Shown here: positions 1 to 12,200 of the stretch, one piece after another
Layout of the letters: every line of letters starts with the position of its first letter
How positions within the stretch are numbered: the first letter of the stretch is position 1
Notes under the pieces: model-generated
Seen by the model: the letters and a program-made list of their open reading frames with translations, nothing else
Database searches by the model: none
What the model was told of the DNA's origin: nothing
Translations under genes and position numbers: made by a program
NCBI RefSeq assembly: GCF_004027225.2
Contig: NC_044288.2
Location: 1,704,719-1,768,718, forward strand
Direction of reading: 5' to 3'
Length of the DNA: 64,000 bases
Origin: Strigops habroptila
Taxonomy: Eukaryota > Chordata > Aves > Psittaciformes > Psittacidae

Positions 1-183
1 ATCTGTGTTACTGGGTCAAGGCGAGGGAAGAGTTCAAACTTGTACAACTCTAATAAAATCAGTGCGAAGAGCTTCTGCATCTTCTCTAGAGAAGAAAGCT
101 TTTTGTACCTGAATGATGGAGGGGCTGTAAGAGCAGCTCGTGGGTTATAAATACCTTTTCTCTCCCACCTTTCCCATCCCCAG

Positions 184-3100
184 CTGTTCCAGAAGGAGCA
201 AGTGGATCCTCTCCAGCTAAAACTACAGCAAGTCAATGGAGTTGGTCAAGGACTCATCCAAAGTGCCGGGAAAAACTGTGATGTCCAAGGGCTGGAGCAT
301 GACATGGAAGAAATCAACACCCGCTGGAATACCCTCAACAAGAAGGTGAGAGCATGGGGAGGGGCTGTAACCAGTTTCTCTGGGCCTTGTTGGGGTCTGG
401 TGGAAGAAGGGGATCATTGGCAAGGAGCTGAGGCTCCGGCATCGATGCATCACCAGCCTGACGGTGTGGTGGGGTTGTATTTGGGTTGCAGGTTGCCCAA
501 CGAGTTGCTCAGCTTCAAGAGGCCCTGTTGCACTGCGGGAAGTTCCAGGATGCCCTGGAGCCGTTGCTGAGCTGGCTGGCAGACACCGAGGAGCTCATCT
601 CCAACCAGAAACCTCCCTCTGCCGAGTACAAGGTGGTGAAAGCCCAGATCCAGGAGCAGAAGGTGAGGAAGCACAGGGCAACAATGGGACAGGGAGCTCT
701 GGACAGCCAGACATTTTGTTACAGCCGGACCCCAGTATTTTGGGGTCCAGCTGTAACAGAAAAGCGTATCTGGGATGTCCACAAGCCTGCCTCTTTCATG
801 GTGAATCTTCTGGATCCCCACATCCTAACGTAATAAGCAGGCAGCTCGTTTGACCACACTTGCTATCTCCATCGTCCCAGTCACCAGCATTACTTTACCA
901 TCCTGCTGCCTCTTGAAGTTTGCTGCTGGTTTTGCTGGTCGGCCGTGTTTTTCCAGGCCTGAGTTCTGTTTGTGGTGGCAATTCTGCTGCGTCAGGAGCA
1001 AGCTGATGTTGTAGGCACTGGTTTGGGTACTGGGACAAACTGTAAGTCCCGGCCTGAGGCATGCTGGTGTTTGCAGAGATAACAGCCTGGGTCGGCGCCT
1101 GCCCTCGTGAGCCAGCGGGGGAATGTTCAAGTGTGGTCATGGTAAAACATCTCAGAAATGAATTCTTACCAAGGCTTGGCCCGACGTCTTGAGGCTCTGA
1201 AGAGGATATTTATGTGAAGTGGAAGTTAAAACACGATCTTGATAAGTTGGGGGGTGGCAGAGAAGCCTCTGAAAACTTCTTTGGCACAGAAGTGCTTTGA
1301 ATCTCTTTTAGAATAGAAATTGGAATAGAATGGAACGGAATGGGATAGAACGGAATGGGATAGAATGGAATGGGATAGAATGGCACAGGATAGAATGTTT
1401 CGCCTGAAAGGGGCCTACAATGATATCTAGTCCAACTGCCTGACCACTTCAGGGCTGACCAAATTAAAGCATATTATTATGTTGTTATTATTAGTTTTAA
1501 ACTGGTTTTGATGGCAGAGGCTATCCCACGGGGCTGGCTTCGGTCTCAGCCCCATCCTTACAAGTGGTTTTCAGCCACAATGAGAGATTCCACCTCTCTG
1601 AGAGCTATAAGAGGTTCTGCTGATCCAATCTGGTAACTCTTCTCCTCCTTTGGTCTCTCTGCTGATGCTGTGAAGCTGCTCCAGCGCCTCCTGGATGATC
1701 GCAAAGCCACCGTGGAGATGATCCAGGCGGAAGGCGGCAGGATCGCGCAGTCGGCAGAGCCCGCGGACCGGGAGAAGATCGTGGGGCAGCTGGAGAGCCT
1801 GGAGCGGCGCTGGGCAGGGCTGCTGGGCAGCGCGGCCGGCAGGTGAGGGGCAGCTCACCCTGTGCGCTCCGCAGCCCTGGAGCGCGGGGCTCCCACACGT
1901 GGGAAGCTGGCAGAGGTTTGTGTGCAGACACATCCTGGAAACAGCTGGAAAACATGGGAAACCGAAGCCTGTTTGGGAGCTGAAGCTGATAGCGGTGGCT
2001 GACAATGGCAGGGAAGAGTTTGGATTAAATAAATTCCCTGCAGGGGATGGATGTTATTTTTATTCCTTTAAGCTTTAACGTTTAGCTTGAGCAGCAACAT
2101 CCTGTTGACACCTTCCTGCTGCCTGAATCTCATTTATGAGTTGCTTGTTGCTACATAAGCTAATTTTTGACGTTATGAAATCACTTCTGAAGGCCCCATT
2201 TGACCCTCCCAGTGTTTTAAATCCCTGCCAAGATGGGACTGTCCAGATAAGACTTGTACCAGTGCTGGGATGTCTTTGAACAGAAGCTCAGCAGCTCCCA
2301 AACACCAAGAGCCAGGCCACAAGCTGAGCATGTCAGAGGATCTCCAAGATAGTGATAGGAATGGGAATGGGTGTAAAGCAGCACAGTGAGGGAGCCTTTC
2401 TGCCACCTTCCCAGGAGGATAAACTGGACCCAAAGGCTCAGCTGCAGGAAAAAGCATTTTTTGCAGTTTCCCCATGCTGACTTTTGTATTTGCCTTTGCA
2501 GCTTGAATGACAGTGTCTCACCTTGCTCCAAACAGGGCTGCTTTGGTTCCCTCTTGCTAATACTTGAAACTGCTTCCCATGACTGGCTCCAACAGGGATC
2601 TGCTCCTTAGTGTTTTATTCCTCACTGCAGGCAGAAGCAGCTGGAGGACATCTTGGTCCTGGCAAAGCAGTTCCATGAGACCACGGAGCCCGTGTCGGAC
2701 TGGCTGTCAGTGACGGAGAAGAAACTGGCCAACTCGGAGCCCATCGGCACCCAGACTGCCAAAATCCAGCAGCAGATCAGTCGGCACAAGGTAGGACCAA
2801 GGAGCTGCTGATGGAAGTGATTGGTATCAGGTCCTGCTCAGGTGGTTGTTTCTGCCCCGGCGAGGGGGTTTTTGGCATGAAAAAGTATTGGAGGAGGTAC
2901 CCAGGCTGCTTTATATACAAAGAAGGCTCCAAACCCTAACTCAGAGAGGGTAAATATCCAACTGATGTCTTTGCACCTTGCAGCAAGTGTGTCTGGCTCT
3001 GGACAGAAAAACCATTCCTGCTGTTGTGTTTCATAGAGTCATAGAATATCTCAAGTTGGAAGGGATCATCGAGTCCAACTCCCTGCTCCTTGCAGGACTA

Positions 3101-6100
3101 CCTAAAACTAAACCATCTGACCAAGAGCTTTGTCCAGATGCTCCTTGAATATCAGTCTTGATCCCCGCACCCCAGAGTTGTGCTATCAACTTCCTGTTAA
3201 ACCTTTCCTTTATTTTGATGCAGTTTGCCCATTCACGGGTGGGTTTTGTGTGTCCTTCATCCCTTCAGTCACATTCATTGTTTCTGTTTCCCCTTTTATG
3301 TTCGTTTGGTTATTTTATCCATTTTTAGTTTTGGTTTGTTCACTCATTTTCCTTTCTGTTGTCCATTTTATCCTCCCGCCATTCAGGCTCTAGAGGAAGA
3401 GATAGAGAGCCATGCGGGCGACGTGTCCCGGGCGCTCGGTGTCGGGCAGTCCCTCTCCTCCCTGAGCTGTGCCGCTGAGCGCAGGCTGCTGGCAGAGCGG
3501 TTGGAGTCTCTGCAGAGCCGCTACGGCGAGGTCCAGGAGCGGTGCTGCCGGAAGGCAGCGCTGCTGGATCAGGCGCTATCGAACGCCAGGCTCTTTGGGG
3601 AGGAGGAGGTGGAAGTGCTCAACTGGCTGGCTGAGGTCGAGGACAAGCTCGGCTCGGTATCCGTAAAGGATTACAAACGGGACGTCCTGCAGAAGCAGCA
3701 TGCCGACCAGCTGGTATTTTCCATTTTCTTCCATGTTTATGTCATTTATTTGGTTGCATTTCTCTGGTTTTAGTTCTCTTTCTGGTCTGACTTTAATTTG
3801 GCAAAGCTCGTTACACTGCTGGTTCCGCTTCTAGGCTTGGAAAAGCGTAAAGAGATTTCATGTGTTAAAAACAATCGTTGTGGCCCCAAAAAATGGGTTT
3901 CCCAGAGGGGAAAACTTCAAGTCATTCATCTGCTTTGTGAACAATGTCTGAGCAAGCTTGGCCACCCCATGCCTTTAGAAAGCTGAATGCTGTTTCCAAG
4001 AACGAGAACTTGAAAAGCCCAATGGGTTTTCCAAGGCAGGCTGGCCACCGAGGAAGTGTCTGCTTCCGCTCCTGGGGCCATGCAAAATCCTTTCAAGAGT
4101 GAGGTTATGTCTAATACAAGGGTGAGTTCTTTGGTAACACAGATCCAATGGGTTGGGTTGGGTTTGCTCTGAGATTGGAGCCTTTTGGTCCCAGAAGTCC
4201 TAATAATGCCCATAGCAGGATGACTGGACAAGTATCAGATCTATTGTCCGCCCTTCCCATGCTCAGGAGGAGCACTTCATGCTCTCCTTAGCATCTCTGG
4301 CTGGCAGGATACAGGGACCTGCCTGCAGGAGGGTAATCCCAATCTGCCTTTCCCTCCAGGCTTTGAATGAGGAAATTGTCAACAGGAAGAAGAATGTGGA
4401 CCAAGCCATTAGAAACGGGCAAGCTCTTCTGAAGCAAACCACAGGTAACACGAAGATCTGGGCATGCTCTGGCTGATGTGGAGGGTCTGGAAAGCCCCTG
4501 TCCTCCACATGATCTTCCCTGGGAAGCCCATGCTCTGCAGTGATACTTTTCTTTGAGGGAGGATGTTCTTCGTCATGTCTAGTTTCCTTTTGGATACTCC
4601 CAAAGTAGCTGGTTTGCATCCAGACCTGGATGCCGAGCCACAAGTGCTCCAGCACTTGGACACTCACTTGGTACCAAGTCTCATAGCTCTGTGAGCGGGT
4701 GATTCCCACCAGCGTGGCGATGCTCTGCGCTGAGCAGCCCTGCAACACGAGGGAGGGTTTTCCCATTGCATCCAGCTGCTAAATCACATGGAAAGAGGTT
4801 AAAAATACACCCGGCCCTTTCCTAATATCGCTTTCCCATGCTGAGCAGTTGTTGCTGTTGCCACGTGGGTGCAAGTTTATGTTTCTGAGTGGGAAGAAAG
4901 GTCGGGGCAATGCATTTCCTTCAGATGTGGTCTGCTTGGAGCAGATGTACAGGCCTCTGTCCTTGTGGGAGCCGTGCAGCAGGAAGAGTGATTACAAAGA
5001 ATTTGGCTCGCAGTCTCTTGTCCCCTTGGAAATAGCAGTAAAGAGTGAACTGGACCTTTTTTCTTGGAGCTGTGACATGGTAGTTGAGAACTGAGTTGTG
5101 GTGGTTTTGGGGCTTGTGGCAAAGCCAGGCTTCACAGCATGATTCCATCCTATTCCAGGGATGTTATGCTGGCTGGTAGAAAGTGTCAGCTCTAAGAGCA
5201 GCTTCCTGGCTGTAAAAATAGGCTGCGAAGTTGCACTAAACGCTTCCAGGGATGGGGCAGCCACAGCTTCTCTGGGCACCCTGTGCCAGCGCCTCAGCAC
5301 CCTCACAGGGAAGAGCTTCTGCCTCAGAGATCATCTCAGTCTCCCCGCTGGCAGGTTAAAGCCATTCCCCTTGTCCTGTCCCTACAGGCCCTTGTCCAAA
5401 GCCCCTCTCCAGGTTTCCTGGAGCCCCTTTAGGCACTGGAGCTGCTCTAAGGTCTCCCTGGAGCCTTCTCTTCTCCAGGCTGGACAAGCCCAGCTCTCTC
5501 AGCCTGGCTCCAGAGCAGAGCTGCTCCAGCCTCTAATCAAAATAGGGGAGAACAGGGCAGGTTGCTGCTTAAACCTTCCTGCGGCCTCCCCAGCCCAGCA
5601 TCATTTGCGCCTTGGTGCTGCCTCACAGGGGAGGAGGTGTTGCTGATCCAGGAGAAGCTGGATGGGATCAAGACCCGCTATTCGGACATCACCGCCGCCA
5701 GCTCCAAAGCACTGCGCACGCTGGAGCAGGCTCGGCAGCTGGCCACCAAGTTCCAGTCCACGCACGAGGAGCTCACCAGCTGGATGAGCAATGTGGAGGA
5801 TGAGCTGGCTTCCAGCGGGGGACAGTCCCCGGCCAGCGAGCAGATACCCCAGTTCCAGCAAAGGCAAAAGGTGGGAGCAGTACCGGGGGAACGGGGGCAT
5901 GAGGGTGGGAGACAGCAGGGATTTGCTTGCTGTGTTGAGAGGATGGGGAGGGGTGTCACCTGAGAAGGACACGTGTCCATGGGTGCCTTCCACAGGAGCT
6001 GAAGAAGGAGGTGATGGAGCACAGGCTCGTCCTGGACACGGTGAATGAGGTTAGCCGAGCACTCTTGGAGCTGGTTCCCTGGCGAGCCCGAGAAGGGCTG

Positions 6101-6202
6101 GACAAGCTCGTGTCAGACACCAACGATCGCTACAAGCTGGTCAGTGACACCATCAAGCAGAGAGTGGAAGAAATCGATGCTGCTATTCAGAGGTCTCAAC
6201 AG
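184..6202 (+). CDS. MACF1: MACF1 rod, exons 1-8 of the window (spectrin repeats)
   Basis: These exons encode residues 1-507 of the window's protein: helical, Leu/Glu/Gln-rich, with regularly spaced Trp (e.g. ...LLSWLAD..., ...[10 protein letters not shown]..., ...LTSWMSN...), the hallmark of spectrin three-helix repeats. The gene structure shows the repeat period. Exon 3387-3713 is 327 nt (109 codons), and the pairs 1676-1842 + 2631-2790 and 4360-4444 + 5629-5870 also sum to 327 nt each, so one repeat corresponds to one exon or one exon pair. The exon at 184 starts after a clear pyrimidine tract and CCCAG acceptor; the preceding exon is outside the window. Confidence 0.95.
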
Positions 6203-9200
6203 GTAATTTAATAACCCCACTGGAGACTGATGGGGTTTCTTGGGAGAGTGGGAGCGAGCGGCTCGGCACCACTCCAGCCCATGCAGCGCAGTGGTTGTGA
6301 GAGGGATAGCAAGCTCAGCACAACAGGAGAGCCAAATCCCATTGGGAATGCCAAGAAATGAACGGGCCCCACCAGTGGTGTGTGGCAGCCAGGCTGGTTT
6401 CTGACCCATCCCATTATGTGTGTTTTGGATTGGATAACTCCAGTGCAGCACCGCATTATCCCGCCTGTGGGCTTTAGCTCACATGGGTGATGGAGAAGGT
6501 GTAAACCCAATGACTGGTGACTTTCAGGCCTGGAAGAACATCATCCCCTGTGTTGTGGTAGCACAGGGATTTGCTCTAGGCAGGTGGTCCTCTCAAGAAA
6601 GGCTTGTTCTACACAGACTGGGGGCTGTGGAGCTCTCAGAAACTTGTGTCTGCCCCAATGTCCCCTTCTCCTCCCCACACCCTGGCAAGACGTTTGTTCC
6701 CCCACATCCCTCTGGGTTCCCCATGTCTCCCACCATCCCCAGCTTGTTCCATCCCTGCTGCCCATCACTAACTTGTGCTGCCTGTCCTCTCCCGTCGTCC
6801 AGTATGAGCAGGCGGCTGATGCGGAGCTGGCCTGGGTGGCTGAGACCAAGCGGAAGCTGATGGCTCTCGGTCCCATCCGCCTGGAGCAGGACCAGACAAC
6901 AGCCCAGCTGCAGGTGCAGAAGGTACGAAAGCACTCAGTGAGGAGGGATGGGCTTTGGGTGATGGGATGGGCTTTGGGTGATGGGTTGAGGTTCAGGGGA
7001 GCAACTTTACCCTGGGGTTTGTAGTGCTGAGCCCAGAACACCAGGAGAGATTCCAACGCTTGTCCTTGGTAAGTAAAAGTTAAAAACAAGGGAAAAAGAG
7101 GATTTAGAGAAACAAAATGTGGGGCTCCTAAAGGAAAAAGTTTTGTGTCCTGTCACGGCTGTTTAGGGCTGGGTGGGTGCTCTTCCCTGGACTCCCCCCC
7201 TTTCAAGGGCTTTCCATGTATTTACTGGAGCAGCATTCCCTGGATCTTGGAAGCACTGGCAGCAGGAAGGGTTTAGAGAAAAGTATCTATTGATTAATGA
7301 GGGCGCTTTTACATTTGCTTTTTGCTCATTGTTCCTTGCAGTGGGGGACTCCTCAGTTCCCTCCCAGCAGCCAGACGTGGAACAAAGAGGCACTGGGGAG
7401 GGGGGAGTTATATCTTTGAGATGAGCTCATGCCTGAAAGAACGGCACTTTAAATATAAACGGCCCTTTTCTTCCCTTAACCAGCGTTGGCGATCAGAGCA
7501 GAGCATGGGCTTATTGGGCTTGAAAACAAGAAAGAAACATAAGACATTGTTATAAGGGAGGGGAATGAACCATCAAGTATTAAGCTAAATTGAGCTCAGC
7601 TTGGCTTCCCGCTGCTTATCGCATGGATCTTGGGAATGGCAAAGTTATTGGTAGATGCAGTTCTGGAGAGTGTTGTTTTGGGGGTTAACATGTTCAGTGA
7701 TGAATGGAGGGTTGAGCTTTTCCTCTGGTGTGGAGCTGGGCTGATACCTCATTTTAAGAGCTGTTTTCAGGCCTTTAAAAGACAGAAGTTGATGTAGATG
7801 AGTCATGAGAAAAACATGCTGTAATCTGCATTTTCAGCCAGGTTTTCCATGTGGTGCAGGACACTTGTGCTGAGTTCTGCGTGGTCTCTGCGGTGCTGAG
7901 CTCTGCTGCAGCGCATCCCATGGATGGGTTGGGGGGGAGAAATCGGGCTCAGCTCTGATTTCTTTCCTTTCTTTGGATATTTCCTTTCTGCAGGCTTTTT
8001 CCATCGACATTATTCGGCACAAAGACTCTATGGATGAATTGTTCAGCCAACGCAGTGAGATCTTTGGGACGTGTGGTGACGAACAAAAAGCTGTTCTCCA
8101 GGTGAGCCCCCCTCTGCGACGGGGGGGATGGAGAGGGGCGAGTGCTCAGCTCGCGCGCAGGCTGAAGTAGTTTGAAATGACTCCATCTTTAGGAATTCCC
8201 ACCAGTGTTAGCAGAAATCTCTTTACATTTATTACTCTCCTTTATTGCATATTTTTATTGCAGTGTTTGGGGATTGGGGTTGGGGGGAGCAGAGATTTCC
8301 AAGGCTGCTTTAATTGGAATTACAGCCTGTGCACGTGGAAGGCCACCAAAGGCACCTCCAGCTCTTCCAGCTTGCAGCATGCACTGGCGCTTTTCCTGGG
8401 CCCTTTCCACCCCTGGCTATAATTCTCCTCCCTCCTTTTCTTTAGGAGAAAACAGAGTCCCTGGTGCAGCAGTACGAAGCTGTGAGCCAGCTCAACTCGG
8501 AGCGCTACACTCGCTTGGAGCGTGCCCAGGTCCTGGTCAACCAGTTCTGGGAGACCTACGAGGAGCTGAACCCGTGGATCGAGGAGACACAATCCCTCAT
8601 CTCCCAGCTGCCCCCTCCGGCCATCGATCACGAGCAGCTCAAGCAGCAGCAGGAGGACATGAGGGTAAGAGGACGTGGTGTTGGCATGTCCTGTGCCATC
8701 AGTTCTTCTACATTAATGGAGGCACAGCTCCCGCAGGGGCTTCTTATGATTTCTTCTGATTTTTTCCGATTTCTTCCCTCCATTCTCTTCTTTTTGAGGA
8801 TCCTGCCTATATAATACAATATTATATTGGCCGTGAGTGTACCATGTGGAAATCACTAGATATGTTGGAGCTCTTCTTATTAAAATACAGATGGCACCCA
8901 AGGGAGCCAGGCTGCCTTCGGATCTCCTGCCTGATCATGGCAGGGAAAACTGCTTTGTGCTTTTAGGGGAGAGAGCTGCAAAGCTTTCCCCATGGTGTTT
9001 CCCATGGGGAGGCGAGGGAGCCGGGGAGACCATGCCAAAGCCATGTTAGGAAGAGCCGAGTGCCATGTGCTTGGCAGATGCTGGGTCAAGAAATCCCCAG
9101 CATGAGTTCACTACCAGACAGGATCGCTGCTTTTGGAGTGTTGCATGGAATAGAGGCAGCAGCTTTCAGTGGATTTCTAAACAAATGTGGGTTTTTTTCC

Positions 9201-12200
9201 CCTCTATTCCTTAGCAACTGAGAGAGTCCATTGCTGAGCATAAGCCTCATATTGACAAGCTGCTGAAAATCGGGCCGCAGCTCAAGGACCTGAACCCCGA
9301 GGAAGGGGAGATGGTGCAGAACAAGTACTCCACAGCAGAGGCCATGTATGCCAGAATCAAGGAGGAGGTGTGTCAGCGGGCTCTGGCGCTCGATGAAGCT
9401 GTCTCGCAGTCCACTCAGGTACGCTGAGGTGCCAAGGAGCTGAGTGCTCTTATCACAGTCCCCCGGGGAAGCCACGTGCTTTGAAATGCGGTTTTATTCT
9501 GAGTGTTACAGTTGTAAAACCCTTTATAAGGCCCAGTGTGGTCAGACACCTCCGGGGCTGTTTCCTGCCGCTCAGCACTGGCTGGGAAAGGAGGGGAGAA
9601 GGCGTTGGAGTCCTGACATAGTAAATAGGGTAATAAATTTTTACAACCTCAATAATGATGCTTGTTCAAAGGGGCTGTTTTGGCATCCACCCAAGGTTGG
9701 AAGGGCCTCTTGAAAGAGCTTGGAGAGATAAGTTTCCTTTCTGATAAGCTGTGTATGCAGTGAACAGCCACGGGATCTTTTGTATGGGAGAGTTAACGGT
9801 CATCTCCAGGTCTGGGAATCTCCAGAGGAGGTCAGTGGCAACAGGAGGAGAGATGTGACGGGAAGGACTATAGGTGCTAAAGTCCAGAGAGGGGGTGAAG
9901 AGTTTCTGCCACTGGAGGTTTATGACCCCTGGTTGTGTTTCATTTCCCCGTGTGTTAGTAGCACAGTTGGTTTTTGTCGTGTCCGGGTGTTTTTTACTCC
10001 TGTATTGTGTAGTCACTTCTCTTGGTTTGCACTTGTATTAACTCCGAGTTTTTCCCCCCCACACCCCCTTCCCGTCTCATCTCTCACTCCCATTGTGGAA
10101 TGTGTTATCTGTGTGTGTTGCTGCCTGTGCCCGTCCTCCCCACATGGTCCCATTTCATTCTTGTGTTGACTGCGCCCCACCATTGCAGATCACAGAGGTA
10201 AGCCCCACACCACCCATCTTCACTTACACTCTTTGGGCTGATTCTGTTTTACACCCGGACTTTTAGTCCTGGTCCACGCACAGCTGAGCAGAACATGCTT
10301 TAAAGTTAACTCTGGGGGCCTGAAATCCCATTTCTGAGATGGCTTTTGTTACGTTGCCGCCTGGTTGCAGCCATTGGCCAAGCTTCCGCTGGGAATGCTT
10401 CCTGCAAAGCAGAAGGTTTGCTTTCTGAGTGGTTTACGTTGATGCTCAGAGCTTTCTGCTCTGGCTGCACTTGCTGCTTTGCTCCTGCTTGTTGGCTGAA
10501 CCAGCGTGTCCCAGATCAACTTTGCACCCAGAGCCCATCTCCTCTCTGCTGTTGGAGCCTGGGACTTGGTCAACACCAGCACTGGTGTCCTGCAGAGAGG
10601 GCCCAGAGCTGGCAGCCAGAGCGCAGAGCTGTCCTCACCAGCAGAGATGCTTTGGGATCTTTAAGGCCAAAGTTGACTTTTCTTCTTAAAGAAAACAATA
10701 GCAGTAAACCCTGCTAGACCCCATCCTCTGTCACTCTTGGCTTTCTGGTTCTGCTTCTGTTGGAGACCCAGCACCATGGCAACTCGCTCCTCCCCACGCA
10801 TGCAGCCTTCACCAGCTCCTGCTGACCCTGCTAGGGCCATATCCTGCTGCCGTTGCACCGAGTGGAGATTCCATCAGCACCAGACACGGTGCTTTTCCAG
10901 CAGCATCTCTGCACAGATGCACAAAGAACCGGGGCTGGCTTTTGTCGCCATGCTGCCCATCTGCAGCAGTCAAAAATGGGAGGTTTTGAAGGGTTGAATC
11001 TGGTGATAAATCGCTGCTGTGTTTGGTTCACAGTTGCCTGTGCTGGCTCTGTGAGGCTGTGGCTGACGTGTGGTTTGAGCTGGTGCAGCCTGGGGCTGTT
11101 GGCAGCAGAGGAGAGCCGAGGCAGGCATGAACAGGAGGCTGCAGGTCTCATTGCTGTTGCAGGCAATGTTTGTCCTCTCCAGGAGGTCGCTGGGGCTGTT
11201 GCACACGCAGGGAGCGATGCAGCGTTGCTTCATCTCATCTCGCCCTCCCTAATGGACTTGTTCTTCTCCAGTTCCATGATAAGATCGAGCCCATGCTGGA
11301 GACACTGGAAAGCCTCTCCTCCCGCCTGCGTATGCCCCCCCTCATCCCCGCCGAGGTGGAGAAGATCCGGGAGTGCATCAGCGAGAACAAAAGTGCCAGT
11401 GTGGAGCTGGAGAAGCTGCAGCCCTCCTTCGAGGCTCTGAAACGCCGCGGGGAAGAGCTGATCAGCCGCTCGCAGGGAGCAGACAAGGACCTGGCAGCAA
11501 AAGGTATCTCTGGGTGGATTAAACAGGAGGTGCTGGCTGGGCTGGTAGCTGTGCCCAGCTTCTCCTATCCAAACCACAGCTCCATTGCTGTTGGGGAGGC
11601 TTTGATGTCCACGGGGTGTATTTCAGAGGGTCTCCTAGCCTTAGGAGGAAGGATTCATCCTCTGTATGATGTCTGGTGCCTGCTTCCATCTGGAGCAGAC
11701 AGGGTGGTATCAGCCAGGGGAGAAAGAAGTATTTGTGGCTTCTCAGGCATAGGTTTCAGCTCAGCCAAGCTGAGCTCTCCCACTAAGCTGGTCTCTTGTG
11801 GCAACGATTGGTGGTCCCTGTGAAATGATTTGTGGGTGTTGATTCAGCATCTAATGGAGGGAAGAAGCATCCCCAGCACAAAAAGACCTGTCAACAGCAT
11901 TGGCACTAATTGGCACCTTTCTTGGCAGCTCAAAAGCCAGCTCATGGACTGAGCAAGCGTAGACTTCATGCTAGAGGTGGCCAGAACAGAGGTTCGTTGG
12001 AAGAGAGTGTGTGGGCAAATAAGAGTGTGTGGGCAAATGAGTGTGTGTGGGCAAATTTGCCCTGAGCTTGCCTGCACGTAAATAAAGGCTTTGTTCCTGC
12101 AAGCTGGAGTTTCTCACGTCCCTCGGTATCTCAGAGTTAATGTTCTAATAGTTCTGGTCATCTCTAATTCCCATTGAATATTCTTTTGGCTGTTTCTAAG

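Noticed and set aside
9680-9720. CR1-like word GGTTGGAAGGGCCTCTTGAAAG
   Set aside because: Too short and without the neighbouring CR1 blocks to call an element.
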